6,675 nucleotides of DNA, from assembly GCA_030425785.1 (NCBI GenBank), contig JAUHYJ010000204.1, positions 1-6,675 of the forward strand. Direction: 5' to 3'. A program made the position numbers and the translations under genes. Below are positions 1-5,369 of this stretch, one piece after another. The notes beneath the pieces were generated by a model. That model had not been told where the DNA came from, made no database searches, and saw only the letters and a list, made by a program, of their open reading frames with translations. Each line of letters opens with the position of its first letter. Within the stretch, counting starts at the first letter, position 1. The stretch is from Acidimicrobiia bacterium. GTDB taxonomy: Bacteria; Actinomycetota; Acidimicrobiia; Acidimicrobiales; Ilumatobacteraceae.

Positions 1-1193
1 GTGTGCAGCGCCCTCGCGGCGCGCTCCATGTCGCCCGAGGCCATGATCACCGAGATCCGGATCGTCGAGGTCGAGATCATCTGGATGTTGACGCCCTCGT
101 CCGACAGCACCCGGAACATCTTGGCGGCGATGCCGGGCGACGACTTCATGCCGGCGCCGACGAGCGACACCTTCGCGATGTCGTCGTCGTGGGTGACCGC
201 CTTGGCACCGATCTCGTCGGCGATGCGTTGCACGATCGTCTCGGACTGGGCCATGTCGGCCATCGGCATCGTGAAGCTGATGTCGGTCGTGCCCTCCGTC
301 GACGTGTTCTGGACGATCATGTCGACATTGACGTTGGCGTCGGCCAGGGGCTCGAACAGGGCCGCCGAGATACCCGGCCGGTCGGGCACGCCGAGCACGG
401 TGACCTTCGCTTCGGTCATGTCGGTGACGACGCCGGAGATGATGGGGTCTTCCACGGAGGGCTCCTCGTTGGTCACCCACGTGCCCTGTTCCCAGGTGAA
501 GGCGGAACGCACGTGGAGGGGGACGTCATGGTTGCGGGCGAACTCGACCGAGCGGAGAGCGAGCACCCGCGAACCGGCGCCGGCCATCTCGAGCATCTCG
601 TCGAAGTGGACCCGCTGCAGCTTGCGGGCCTGGGGCACGATGCGCGGGTCGGCGGTGAACACGCCGGTCACGTCGGTGTAGATCTCGCACGCGTCGGCGC
701 CCATCGCCTGGGCCAGCGCCGAGGCGGTCAGGTCGGAGGCACCACGACCCATCGTGGTGATCTCCTTGGCGGTGCTGACGCCCTGGAAGCCGGCGATCAC
801 GCACACCTTGCCCTCGGCGAGCGAGGCGCGGACCCGGTCACCCTTGACCTCGACGATCTTCGCCTTGCGGTGGGAGGTGTCGGTGATGATGCCGACCTGG
901 CTGCCGGTGTAGCTGATGGCGTCGATGCCCCGGTCGAGGAGCGCCATCGTCATCAGCGCCGCGGTCTGACGCTCGCCGGTCGTGAGCAGCATGTCCATCT
1001 CACGGCCCGACTGGTTCTTCGCGACCGAGTCGGCGAGGGCGATCAGGTTGTCGGTCGCCTTGCCCATCGCGGACACGACGACGATGACGTCGTTGCCGCG
1101 CCGCTTGGTGATGGCGACGTTGTCGGCGCAGGCGCGGATCCGGTCGGGGTCCGCGACCGACGTGCCGCCGTACTTCTGGACGATCAGTGCCAC
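1..1193 (-). CDS. lysC: Aspartate kinase (aspartokinase), 3' end cut by window edge
   Basis: Phosphorylates L-aspartate with ATP, the first committed step to lysine, threonine, methionine and diaminopimelate in the cytoplasm. Reading the minus strand from a GTG at 1193 gives 397 residues before the left edge. The N-terminal kinase domain has the KYGGTS signature (residues 7-12), a TTGER segment (71-75), GRGASDLTA (149-157, usually GRGGSD-T/Y-TA) and the EIYTDVTGVFTADPRIVP block (170-187). Two ACT regulatory domains follow (about 250-397), including VTVLGVPDRPG, QN...GTTDISF (295-307) and KVSLVGAGM (341-349). The retained QN and GTTDI residues fit the lysine/threonine feedback-inhibited actinobacterial enzyme of about 420 residues, so roughly 20-25 residues are missing. 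The GTG start matches the family N-terminus; there is no good Shine-Dalgarno before it. Asd often follows lysC in actinobacteria, but that region is off-window. Identification is very secure. Confidence 0.97.
   Translation of the reverse strand, partial: MALIVQKYGGTSVADPDRIRACADNVAITKRRGNDVIVVVSAMGKATDNLIALADSVAKNQSGREMDMLLTTGERQTAALMTMALLDRGIDAISYTGSQVGIITDTSHRKAKIVEVKGDRVRASLAEGKVCVIAGFQGVSTAKEITTMGRGASDLTASALAQAMGADACEIYTDVTGVFTADPRIVPQARKLQRVHFDEMLEMAGAGSRVLALRSVEFARNHDVPLHVRSAFTWEQGTWVTNEEPSVEDPIISGVVTDMTEAKVTVLGVPDRPGISAALFEPLADANVNVDMIVQNTSTEGTTDISFTMPMADMAQSETIVQRIADEIGAKAVTHDDDIAKVSLVGAGMKSSPGIAAKMFRVLSDEGVNIQMISTSTIRISVIMASGDMERAARALH
453..467 (-). promoter_or_regulatory. Internal ribosome binding site and GTG start for a possible aspartokinase beta subunit
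   Basis: Inside lysC, on the coding (minus) strand, GAGGAG (467-462) is followed by a 6-nt spacer and an in-frame GTG (455-453, codon 247). This is a much better Shine-Dalgarno than anything before the main start at 1193. The start would yield just the two ACT domains. Aspartokinases of Corynebacterium glutamicum and Bacillus subtilis are known to make such an in-frame beta subunit from an internal start near residue 250. That it is used here is inferred from position and motif only. Confidence 0.55.
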
Positions 1194-1202
1194 GGTTGAG
1201 AG

Positions 1203-1208
1203 AGCCTA
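1203..1208 (-). promoter_or_regulatory. Putative -10 element of lysC (TAGGCT)
   Basis: On the minus strand TAGGCT (1208-1203) matches the actinobacterial TANNNT -10 pattern and ends 9 nt before the lysC GTG. A start of transcription 7-10 nt downstream would fall on or next to the start codon, giving a leaderless or nearly leaderless mRNA, consistent with the missing Shine-Dalgarno. No convincing -35 is visible; the place where it should lie overlaps the CGGAACG inverted repeat at 1227-1242. Confidence 0.4.
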
Positions 1209-1210
1209 CG

Positions 1211-1291
1211 GCCCGTGATCGGGCGACGGAACGACCGTTCCGAAGTGGTCCGGACGTTCCGGGCGGTGGCGCCGATGACAGGAACGTGTCA
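1211..1291. repeat. Cluster of four small inverted repeats with four GGAACG motifs between tetR and lysC
   Basis: Four non-overlapping inverted repeats lie almost back to back: GCCCG-TGAT-CGGGC (1211-1224), CGGAACG-AC-CGTTCCG (1227-1242, 7-bp arms), CCGGA-CGT-TCCGG (1250-1262) and TGACA-GGAACG-TGTCA (1276-1291, reaching into the tetR stop codon). The hexamer GGAACG or its complement CGTTCC occurs at 1228, 1236, 1255 and 1281. The 2-nt and 3-nt centres favour a protein-binding DNA operator for the middle two; the outer two could also fold as RNA. No T-tract follows, so a classical terminator after tetR is not evident. Function unknown. Confidence 0.6.
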
Positions 1292-1915
1292 GCCGGCGCC
1301 GGATGCGGTCGGTGCCAGCGACAGCCGGACCACCAGTTCGTCGAGCAGCTCGTCGGTCGACGGCCAGTCGAACTCGTCGTGGCGGCAGGTGAGGTCGACG
1401 ATGCCGTGGATCCAGGTGTGGACCTGGACGGCGACGAAGCGCGGATCACGCCGATCGCCGTTCGCCTCGAGCATCGCGCCGACGAGCGCGACCAGATGGT
1501 CGAACGCCGAGTCGCCGACGTTGCGGCCCTCGTACGCGAGGTCGATGCGATTCGAGAAGAGCACGTAGTACTGCCCCGGCCGCTCGGTCGCGAAGCGCAC
1601 GTAGGCATCACCGCTGCGTCGAAAGCTCTCGAAGGGGTCGTCGGACGACAGGGCGGCCTCGGCGAGCACGGTCTCGAACTGCTCCCAGCAGTCGTCGACC
1701 GCGGCCCGCAGCAGCGACTCGTGGTCGTCGAAGTGGCGGTACACCGCCGTCGGGCTCACACCTGCACGCGCGGCGATCGCACGCAATGACACCTTCGCGA
1801 TGTCACCGTGCTCGGCCATCAGGTCGGTGGCGGCGTCGAGCAGCTCGATCCGGAGCCGGTCGCCCTCGCCGCGTGGGTTGCGGGTCCGTGGCCGCTCGGC
1901 GGTGACGTTGCGCAT
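1289..1915 (-). CDS. TetR/AcrR-family transcriptional repressor, WHG-type C-terminal domain
   Basis: Predicted DNA-binding repressor of 208 residues, the usual TetR length. The N-terminal helix-turn-helix spans about residues 20-70 with the core VSLRAIAARAGVSPTAVYRHF (42-62) followed by DDHESLLRAAV. The ligand/dimer domain contains a W-I-H-G segment (158-161, TWIHGIVDL), matching the TetR C-terminal WHG subfamily. ATG at 1915 is chosen because a TANNNT element (TAGGAT, 1928-1923) lies 7 nt before it and the protein then begins at a typical distance from the HTH; an in-frame GTG at 1960 would place a Cys/Thr-rich leader in the operator region. It is divergent from the MMPL exporter with 128 bp between starts, so it most likely represses that exporter and itself; the inducer is unknown. 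lysC lies downstream on the same strand 95 bp away. Confidence 0.93.
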   Translation of the reverse strand: MRNVTAERPRTRNPRGEGDRLRIELLDAATDLMAEHGDIAKVSLRAIAARAGVSPTAVYRHFDDHESLLRAAVDDCWEQFETVLAEAALSSDDPFESFRRSGDAYVRFATERPGQYYVLFSNRIDLAYEGRNVGDSAFDHLVALVGAMLEANGDRRDPRFVAVQVHTWIHGIVDLTCRHDEFDWPSTDELLDELVVRLSLAPTASGAG

Positions 1916-1922
1916 GTCACAC

Positions 1923-1952
1923 ATCCTACGCTTGACGAGCGTACATGTACAA
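1923..1952 (-). promoter_or_regulatory. Putative tetR promoter (TTGTAC / TAGGAT)
   Basis: On the minus strand TTGTAC (1952-1947) and TAGGAT (1928-1923) are separated by 18 bp, fitting a sigma-70-type -35/-10 pair. Transcription would start about 7 nt downstream at the ATG at 1915, giving a leaderless mRNA. The -35 hexamer overlaps both the GTACATGTAC palindrome and the left arm of the longer inverted repeat, so a bound repressor would block it. Confidence 0.45.
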
Positions 1953-1985
1953 GTGTTCACTTACCTCCACCTCGTGAGTGAACAC
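1941..1985. promoter_or_regulatory. Candidate TetR operator between tetR and the MMPL gene
   Basis: The divergent region holds a perfect 10-bp palindrome GTACATGTAC (1941-1950) and a perfect 9-bp inverted repeat, GTGTTCACT (1953-1961) with AGTGAACAC (1977-1985), separated by 15 bp. Each arm contains its own GTG-N-N-CAC dyad, and the left arm extends to AAGTG-TT-CACTT (1951-1962). Such dyads between a tetR gene and its divergent target are the normal operator position. TTGACG at 1932-1937 could be a -35 for the plus-strand gene, but no good -10 follows it. Confidence 0.6.
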
Positions 1986-2034
1986 CCGTCAACTCACGAT
2001 CGTGCACCGCCACCCGCCCCCACTCCACCGGATC

Positions 2035-2038
2035 GGAG
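2035..2038 (+). promoter_or_regulatory. Ribosome binding site deciding the MMPL start
   Basis: GGAG at 2035-2038 lies 5 nt before ATG 2044. This selects that ATG over the in-frame GTG at 1978, which sits inside the operator inverted repeat and would add 22 His/Pro-rich residues ahead of a normal MMPL N-terminus. Confidence 0.7.
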
Positions 2039-2043
2039 TTCCC

Positions 2044-4314
2044 ATGTTCACCAGCATCGGTCACCTCACCGTCCGCCGGCGCCGCCTCATCCTGGTCGCG
2101 ACCGTCGTCGGGCTGATCGTCGCCGCCGTCGTCGGCGGCGGCGTCTTCTCCCGCCTGTCGACCGGCGGCTTCGACGACCCCGGCAGCGAGTCGACGCGCG
2201 CCGAGGAGTACCTCGCCGCCGAGTTCGACACCGGCTCGCCCGACCTCGTCCTGCTCGTGACCGCCGACGGGAACGCAGGCGACGGGAGCGGCCTCGCGGT
2301 CGACCGACCCGACGTCGCCACGGCCGGGCTCGAACTGACCGATCAGATCGCCGCCATCGACGGAACCGACGACACCGCGTCGTACTGGTCGCTCGGGAAC
2401 CCGCCACCCCTGCGCAGTGACGCCGGCGACCGAGCCCTCGTGCTCCTGCGCCTCCCGGGTGACGACGACGACCCGGAGCGCACCGAGTTGGTCAGCGAGC
2501 TGATCGAGACCTACGACGGCCTGACCGTCGGACCGATCTCGATCGAGGTCGGCGGCCCCGAGCGCGTCTTCGAGCAGATCGGGTCGACGATCGAGGGCGA
2601 CCTCGCCCGCGCCGAGGCGATCGCGATCCCGCTGACCCTCGTCCTGCTGGTGATCGTGTTCGCCGGCATCGTGGCCGCCCTGCTGCCGCTCGTCGTCGGC
2701 GTGGTCGCCGTCTTCGGCGCCTTCATGACGCTGTTCCTCATCACCCAGTTCACCGACGTGTCGATCTTCTCGATCAACCTCGTCACGGCACTCGGCCTCG
2801 GTCTCGCGATCGACTACAGCCTCTTCATCGTCAGCCGCTTCCGCGAGGAACTCGCCCATGGCCGCGACGTCGAGTCGGCGGTGGTCCGCACGGTCGAGAC
2901 GGCGGGGCGCACGGTGGCGTTCAGCGCCCTCACCGTCGCCATCTCGCTGTCGGCACTGCTGATCTTCCCCTTGTACTTCCTGCGTTCGTTCGCGTACGCC
3001 GGCATCGGCGTGATCCTCGTCGCCATGTACACCTCGGTGATCGCGCTGCCGGCCCTGCTCGCCGTGCTCGGCACGCGGGTCAACAAATGGCGGGTCCTCC
3101 CCCAGCGCGCCCCGAAGGCCGATGGCGGCATGTGGCATCGCGTGGCGGTCGGCGTGATGCGTCGCCCGGCGATGGCCGCCGTCGCCGCCGTGACGCTGCT
3201 GGTCGCGGTCGGGCTGCCGTTCCTGCGGGTCGAGTTCGGTGTCCCGGACGATCGGGTGCTGCCCACCGACGACCCCGCCCGCCAGACGTCGGAGATCCTG
3301 CGCACCGAGTTCGTCTCCGCCGAGTCCGAGGCCTTCCCGATCGTCGCGACCGGCGACATCGACCCCACCGACGTCGAGCAGTACGCGCTGACCGTCTCGT
3401 CGATCGACGGTGTGGCGCGCGTCGACGCCACCACCGGCCGCTACGCCGGTGGACAGCTCGTCCAGCCGGCTACGCCCGACCTCGCCGTCCAGGGCACCGA
3501 CGGCGCCACGTGGTTCAACGTCGTGCCGGCCATCGAACCGATCTCACCAGAGGCCGAGACCATGGTCACCGAGATCCGCGACCTCGGCACCGCGTTCGAC
3601 ACGTCGTTCGACGAGATCCTCGTCGGTGGACAGTCGGCGGCACTCGTCGACTCGAAGGACGCGATCTTCGGGCTCGTCCCGATCGCCGCCGCCCTCATCG
3701 CCGTCGCCACGTTCATCCTGCTGTTCCTGATGTTCGGCAGCATCCTGGTGCCGCTCAAGGCGATCGTGCTGAACATGCTCAGCCTGACGGCCACGTTCGG
3801 CGCGATGGTCTGGATCTTCCAGGACGGCAACGGGAGCGAGCTGCTCGGGTTCACCGCCACCGGCCTCACCGACACGACGACGCCGATCCTGATGTTCTGC
3901 ATCGCGTTCGGGCTGTCGATGGACTACGAGGTCTTCCTGCTCTCGCGCATGAAGGAGGAGTACGACCGCACGGGCGACAACGACCTCGCGATCGCACTCG
4001 GTCTCGAGAAGACGGGCAAGCTCGTGACCGCCGCGGCGCTGCTGCTGTCGATCACGTTCTTCGCCTTCGCCACGTCCGGCGTGACGTTCATCAAGCTGTT
4101 CGGCCTCGGCCTCGGTATCGCCGTGCTCGTCGATGCCTTCATCGTCCGGGCGACGCTCGTCCCGGCGCTGATGAAGCTCGCCGGCGACTGGAACTGGTGG
4201 GCGCCCGAGCCGCTGCGCCGGATCCACGAGCGGTTCGGCATCTCGGAGTCGGCCCCGGAGCCCCCGCCGGAGGAGCCGGTCGACGACGGGGCCGAGCCGG
4301 CCATGGTCGGCTGA
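2044..4314 (+). CDS. MMPL-family (RND superfamily) integral membrane transporter
   Basis: Predicted proton-driven exporter of lipids or drugs, 756 residues, in the cytoplasmic membrane. The layout is that of MMPL proteins: TM1 (about 14-35), extracytoplasmic domain (36-190), TM2-6 (192-341), cytoplasmic loop (342-374), TM7 (375-393), second extracytoplasmic domain (394-539), TM8-12 (540-709) and an acidic Pro-rich tail (735-756). The family signatures GLGLAIDYSLFIVSRFREEL (251-270) and AFGLSMDYEVFLLSRMKEEY (621-640) carry the paired Asp-Tyr residues D257-Y258 and D627-Y628, corresponding to the proton-relay pairs of mycobacterial MmpL3 in TM4 and TM10. It lacks the long C-terminal cytoplasmic domain of MmpL3. 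Divergent from tetR, it is probably repressed by that protein. The substrate cannot be read from the sequence. Start chosen by GGAG at 2035-2038. Confidence 0.95.
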   Translation: MFTSIGHLTVRRRRLILVATVVGLIVAAVVGGGVFSRLSTGGFDDPGSESTRAEEYLAAEFDTGSPDLVLLVTADGNAGDGSGLAVDRPDVATAGLELTDQIAAIDGTDDTASYWSLGNPPPLRSDAGDRALVLLRLPGDDDDPERTELVSELIETYDGLTVGPISIEVGGPERVFEQIGSTIEGDLARAEAIAIPLTLVLLVIVFAGIVAALLPLVVGVVAVFGAFMTLFLITQFTDVSIFSINLVTALGLGLAIDYSLFIVSRFREELAHGRDVESAVVRTVETAGRTVAFSALTVAISLSALLIFPLYFLRSFAYAGIGVILVAMYTSVIALPALLAVLGTRVNKWRVLPQRAPKADGGMWHRVAVGVMRRPAMAAVAAVTLLVAVGLPFLRVEFGVPDDRVLPTDDPARQTSEILRTEFVSAESEAFPIVATGDIDPTDVEQYALTVSSIDGVARVDATTGRYAGGQLVQPATPDLAVQGTDGATWFNVVPAIEPISPEAETMVTEIRDLGTAFDTSFDEILVGGQSAALVDSKDAIFGLVPIAAALIAVATFILLFLMFGSILVPLKAIVLNMLSLTATFGAMVWIFQDGNGSELLGFTATGLTDTTTPILMFCIAFGLSMDYEVFLLSRMKEEYDRTGDNDLAIALGLEKTGKLVTAAALLLSITFFAFATSGVTFIKLFGLGLGIAVLVDAFIVRATLVPALMKLAGDWNWWAPEPLRRIHERFGISESAPEPPPEEPVDDGAEPAMVG

Positions 4315-4324
4315 CGGTGCCGGA

Positions 4325-4356
4325 CGCCCGATCGACCCTGGCGGGTCGGTCGGGCG
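4325..4356. terminator. Hairpin between the convergent MMPL and VOC genes, likely bidirectional terminator
   Basis: CGCCCGATCGACCC (4325-4338) and GGGTCGGTCGGGCG (4343-4356) form a 14-bp stem with a 4-nt loop (TGGC). The only imperfect pair, 4332/4349, is a G-U wobble in the plus-strand RNA and an A-C mismatch in the minus-strand RNA. It begins 10 bp after the MMPL stop and ends 12 bp before the VOC stop. No U-tract follows on either strand, as is often the case for hairpins in high-GC actinobacteria, so termination strength is uncertain. Confidence 0.65.
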
Positions 4357-4368
4357 GTGGCGCGTGCG

Positions 4369-4791
4369 TCAGCCGAACTCGGGATGTACCTGGGTGAGCC
4401 GCACGCTGTTCCCCGACGGATCCCGGAACGACGCATCGATGCCGTAGGACATCGCCGTCGGCGGGTCGATGAACTCGACACCTCGGTCGCGCAGCTGCTC
4501 GTAGGTCGCCTGGCAGTCGTCGGTCCCGAGGAACAGGGTGCCGGCGAAGCCCTTGGCCATCAGGTCGGCGACCTGCGCCGCGGTCTCGTCGTCCATCATC
4601 GGCGGACCGGGGATCGCCATCAGGACGAGCGAGACGTCCGGTTGACCGGCCGGCCCGACGGCCAGCCATCGGAAGTCGCCCATCTCGGCGACGGTGACGT
4701 CGGAGCGGACCTCCATGCCGACCTGGTTCGTCCAGAAGTCGAGGGCGACGTCCTGGTCGTGGACCCAGAGCTGCGAGCTGTTGATCTTCAT
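4369..4791 (-). CDS. VOC-superfamily (glyoxalase/bleomycin-resistance fold) protein
   Basis: Small cytoplasmic protein of 140 residues made of two beta-alpha-beta-beta-beta halves, the usual length of a single VOC unit. Visible family features are the first strand and helix (KINSSQLWVHDQDVALDFWT, 2-21), VGMEVRSD, FRWLAVGP (40-47), VSLVLM, the second half from GTLFLGTDDCQATYEQLRDRG (85-104) and the end motif SFRDPSGNSVRLTQ (121-134). The usual metal-ligand His near the first strand and the Glu in the GN-x-x-E-L end motif are not present (Arg replaces Glu in GNSVRL), so a metal-dependent glyoxalase reaction is doubtful; substrate unknown. ATG 4791 matches the usual VOC start and lies 7 nt after a TAGCGT element. 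An in-frame ATG at 4809 would add MRSVAG. It follows a small AraC-type gene on the same strand, now set apart by a duplicated 115-bp segment. Confidence 0.88.
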   Translation of the reverse strand: MKINSSQLWVHDQDVALDFWTNQVGMEVRSDVTVAEMGDFRWLAVGPAGQPDVSLVLMAIPGPPMMDDETAAQVADLMAKGFAGTLFLGTDDCQATYEQLRDRGVEFIDPPTAMSYGIDASFRDPSGNSVRLTQVHPEFG

Positions 4792-4798
4792 GCCGGCG

Positions 4799-4804
4799 AC
4801 GCTA
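4799..4804 (-). promoter_or_regulatory. Putative -10 element of the VOC gene (TAGCGT), duplicated at 4914-4919
   Basis: On the minus strand TAGCGT (4804-4799) fits TANNNT and ends 7 nt before ATG 4791, consistent with a leaderless mRNA; there is no Shine-Dalgarno. The tandem duplication places an identical element at 4919-4914. No clear -35 can be seen in either copy. Confidence 0.35.
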
Positions 4805-4808
4805 CGCA

Positions 4809-4909
4809 TCACCCGCCGGCGCGGGCTTCTCGAAACGTGCGGTTCTGCGGCCGCGCATATGCGCGCACCACGCACGCCGGGATCAGGGCTCGCGCCGCGG
4901 CCGGTGGGT
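4809..4909 (-). pseudogene. Detached duplicate of the araC 3' end (copy 1)
   Basis: On the minus strand this segment repeats the codons for the AraC-type protein's last 33 residues and its stop, but it lies after the real stop (4924), in a frame shifted by one, with no HTH and no start of its own. In the matching frame it encodes the same tail except Tyr in place of His127 (RAYARP versus RAHARP). It is best read as a leftover of the 115-bp duplication rather than a working gene. Confidence 0.6.
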
Positions 4910-4923
4910 GGCGACGCTACGCA

Positions 4924-5352
4924 TCACCCGCCGGCGCGGGCTTCTCGAAACGTGCGGTTCTGCGGCCGGGCATGCGCGCGCACCACGCACGCCGGGATCA
5001 AGGCCCGCGCCGCGGCCGGTGGGTGTTGGCGTCGGTACTCGGTCGGGGTGCAACCGTGGATGCGCGTGAAGCTCGTGGTGAACGAACCGAGGCTCGTCAA
5101 CCCGACGAGCAGGCAGATGTCGGTGACCGTGCGATCGGTGGTGCGCAGCAGCGTGGCCGCCCGTTCGAGACGCCGCGTGAGCAGGTACTGCCGAGGTGAC
5201 TCGCCGAACGCTCGCCGGAACTCGCGGGTGAAGTGCGCCCGCGACAACCCGGCCGCGGCGGCCATGTCGGCGACGCCGATCTGCTCGTGGTAGCGGGCGT
5301 CGGCCAGATCGCGGCCCCGCACCAGGTGCCGAACGGACGGAACGGCGGTCAC
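4924..5352 (-). CDS. Small AraC-family DNA-binding regulator (HTH domain only)
   Basis: Predicted transcription activator of 142 residues comprising just the AraC DNA-binding domain with two helix-turn-helix units: HTH1 around 26-49 (GVADMAAAAGLSRAHFTREF) and HTH2 around 75-97 (TVTDICLLVGLTSLGSFTTS), then FTRIHGCTPTEYRRQ (95-109), the classic AraC end signature. There is no sensor domain. The tail IPACVVRAHARPQNRTFREA (119-138) resembles a conserved ending I recall from small actinobacterial members of this group, where the His127 position is commonly Tyr. The GTG start at 5352 fits the family N-terminus and leaves 17 bp after the upstream ABM-fold gene, suggesting one operon; no good Shine-Dalgarno is near it. 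VOC proteins are frequent neighbours of such regulators, so the VOC gene downstream is the likely target. Codons from H110 onward lie in copy 2 of the tandem duplication. Confidence 0.92.
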   Translation of the reverse strand: MTAVPSVRHLVRGRDLADARYHEQIGVADMAAAAGLSRAHFTREFRRAFGESPRQYLLTRRLERAATLLRTTDRTVTDICLLVGLTSLGSFTTSFTRIHGCTPTEYRRQHPPAAARALIPACVVRAHARPQNRTFREARAGG

Positions 5353-5369
5353 GTCGCGGCCCGCGGCCC

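Larger units (their letters stand above)
4795..5024. repeat. Perfectly abutting 115-bp tandem duplication (two copies)
   Basis: Copy 1 (4795-4909) and copy 2 (4910-5024) match at 110 of 115 positions with no gaps. Differences are 4854 C / 4969 G, 4859 A / 4974 G, 4860 T / 4975 C, 4886 G / 5001 A and 4890 T / 5005 C. Copy 2 encodes the last 33 residues and stop of the AraC-type protein plus 14 bp after it. Copy 1 repeats this between the araC stop and the VOC start. Each unit contains GTAGCGT and the inverted repeat CCCGC-CGGC-GCGGG. The length is not a multiple of three. Confidence 0.95.

Noticed and set aside
3..1199. Long open frame on the plus strand (398 codons) opposite lysC
   Set aside because: It is rich in Arg, His, Asp and Gly with no recognisable domain, as expected of the antisense of a high-GC gene; the minus strand encodes a complete aspartokinase signature set.
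1194..1288. Lysine riboswitch ahead of lysC
   Set aside because: The spacer is 95 bp of very short hairpins without the long multi-helix layout of the lysine riboswitch, and the putative -10 lies next to the start codon.
1916..1960. Upstream GTG start for the TetR protein
   Set aside because: It would add 15 residues rich in Cys and Thr encoded by the palindromic promoter region, with TAGGAT then lying inside the gene.
1978..2043. Upstream GTG start for the MMPL protein
   Set aside because: It lies inside the operator inverted repeat, has no ribosome binding site and adds a His/Pro-rich stretch; ATG 2044 has GGAG at the right distance.
1957..3138. Long open frame on the minus strand opposite the MMPL gene
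   Set aside because: Highly charged, low-complexity antisense translation with no domain; it would also cover the divergent operator.
3087..4397. 436-codon plus-strand frame overlapping the MMPL gene
   Set aside because: Arg/Pro-rich +1-type shadow of the MMPL coding sequence, whose real frame has clear transmembrane segments and MMPL motifs here.
4792..4875. N-terminally extended VOC protein starting at 4875
   Set aside because: The extension is a translation of copy 1 of the duplication in an unrelated frame; the VOC fold begins at MKINSS.
4795..5024. CRISPR array or insertion-sequence footprint
   Set aside because: There are just two abutting units with no spacers, no terminal inverted repeats and no transposase; part of the unit is araC coding sequence.
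4357..5199. 280-codon plus-strand frame through the VOC, repeat and AraC region
   Set aside because: Antisense to two well-supported genes. The repeated residues in it just reflect the 115-bp duplication, translated in two frames.
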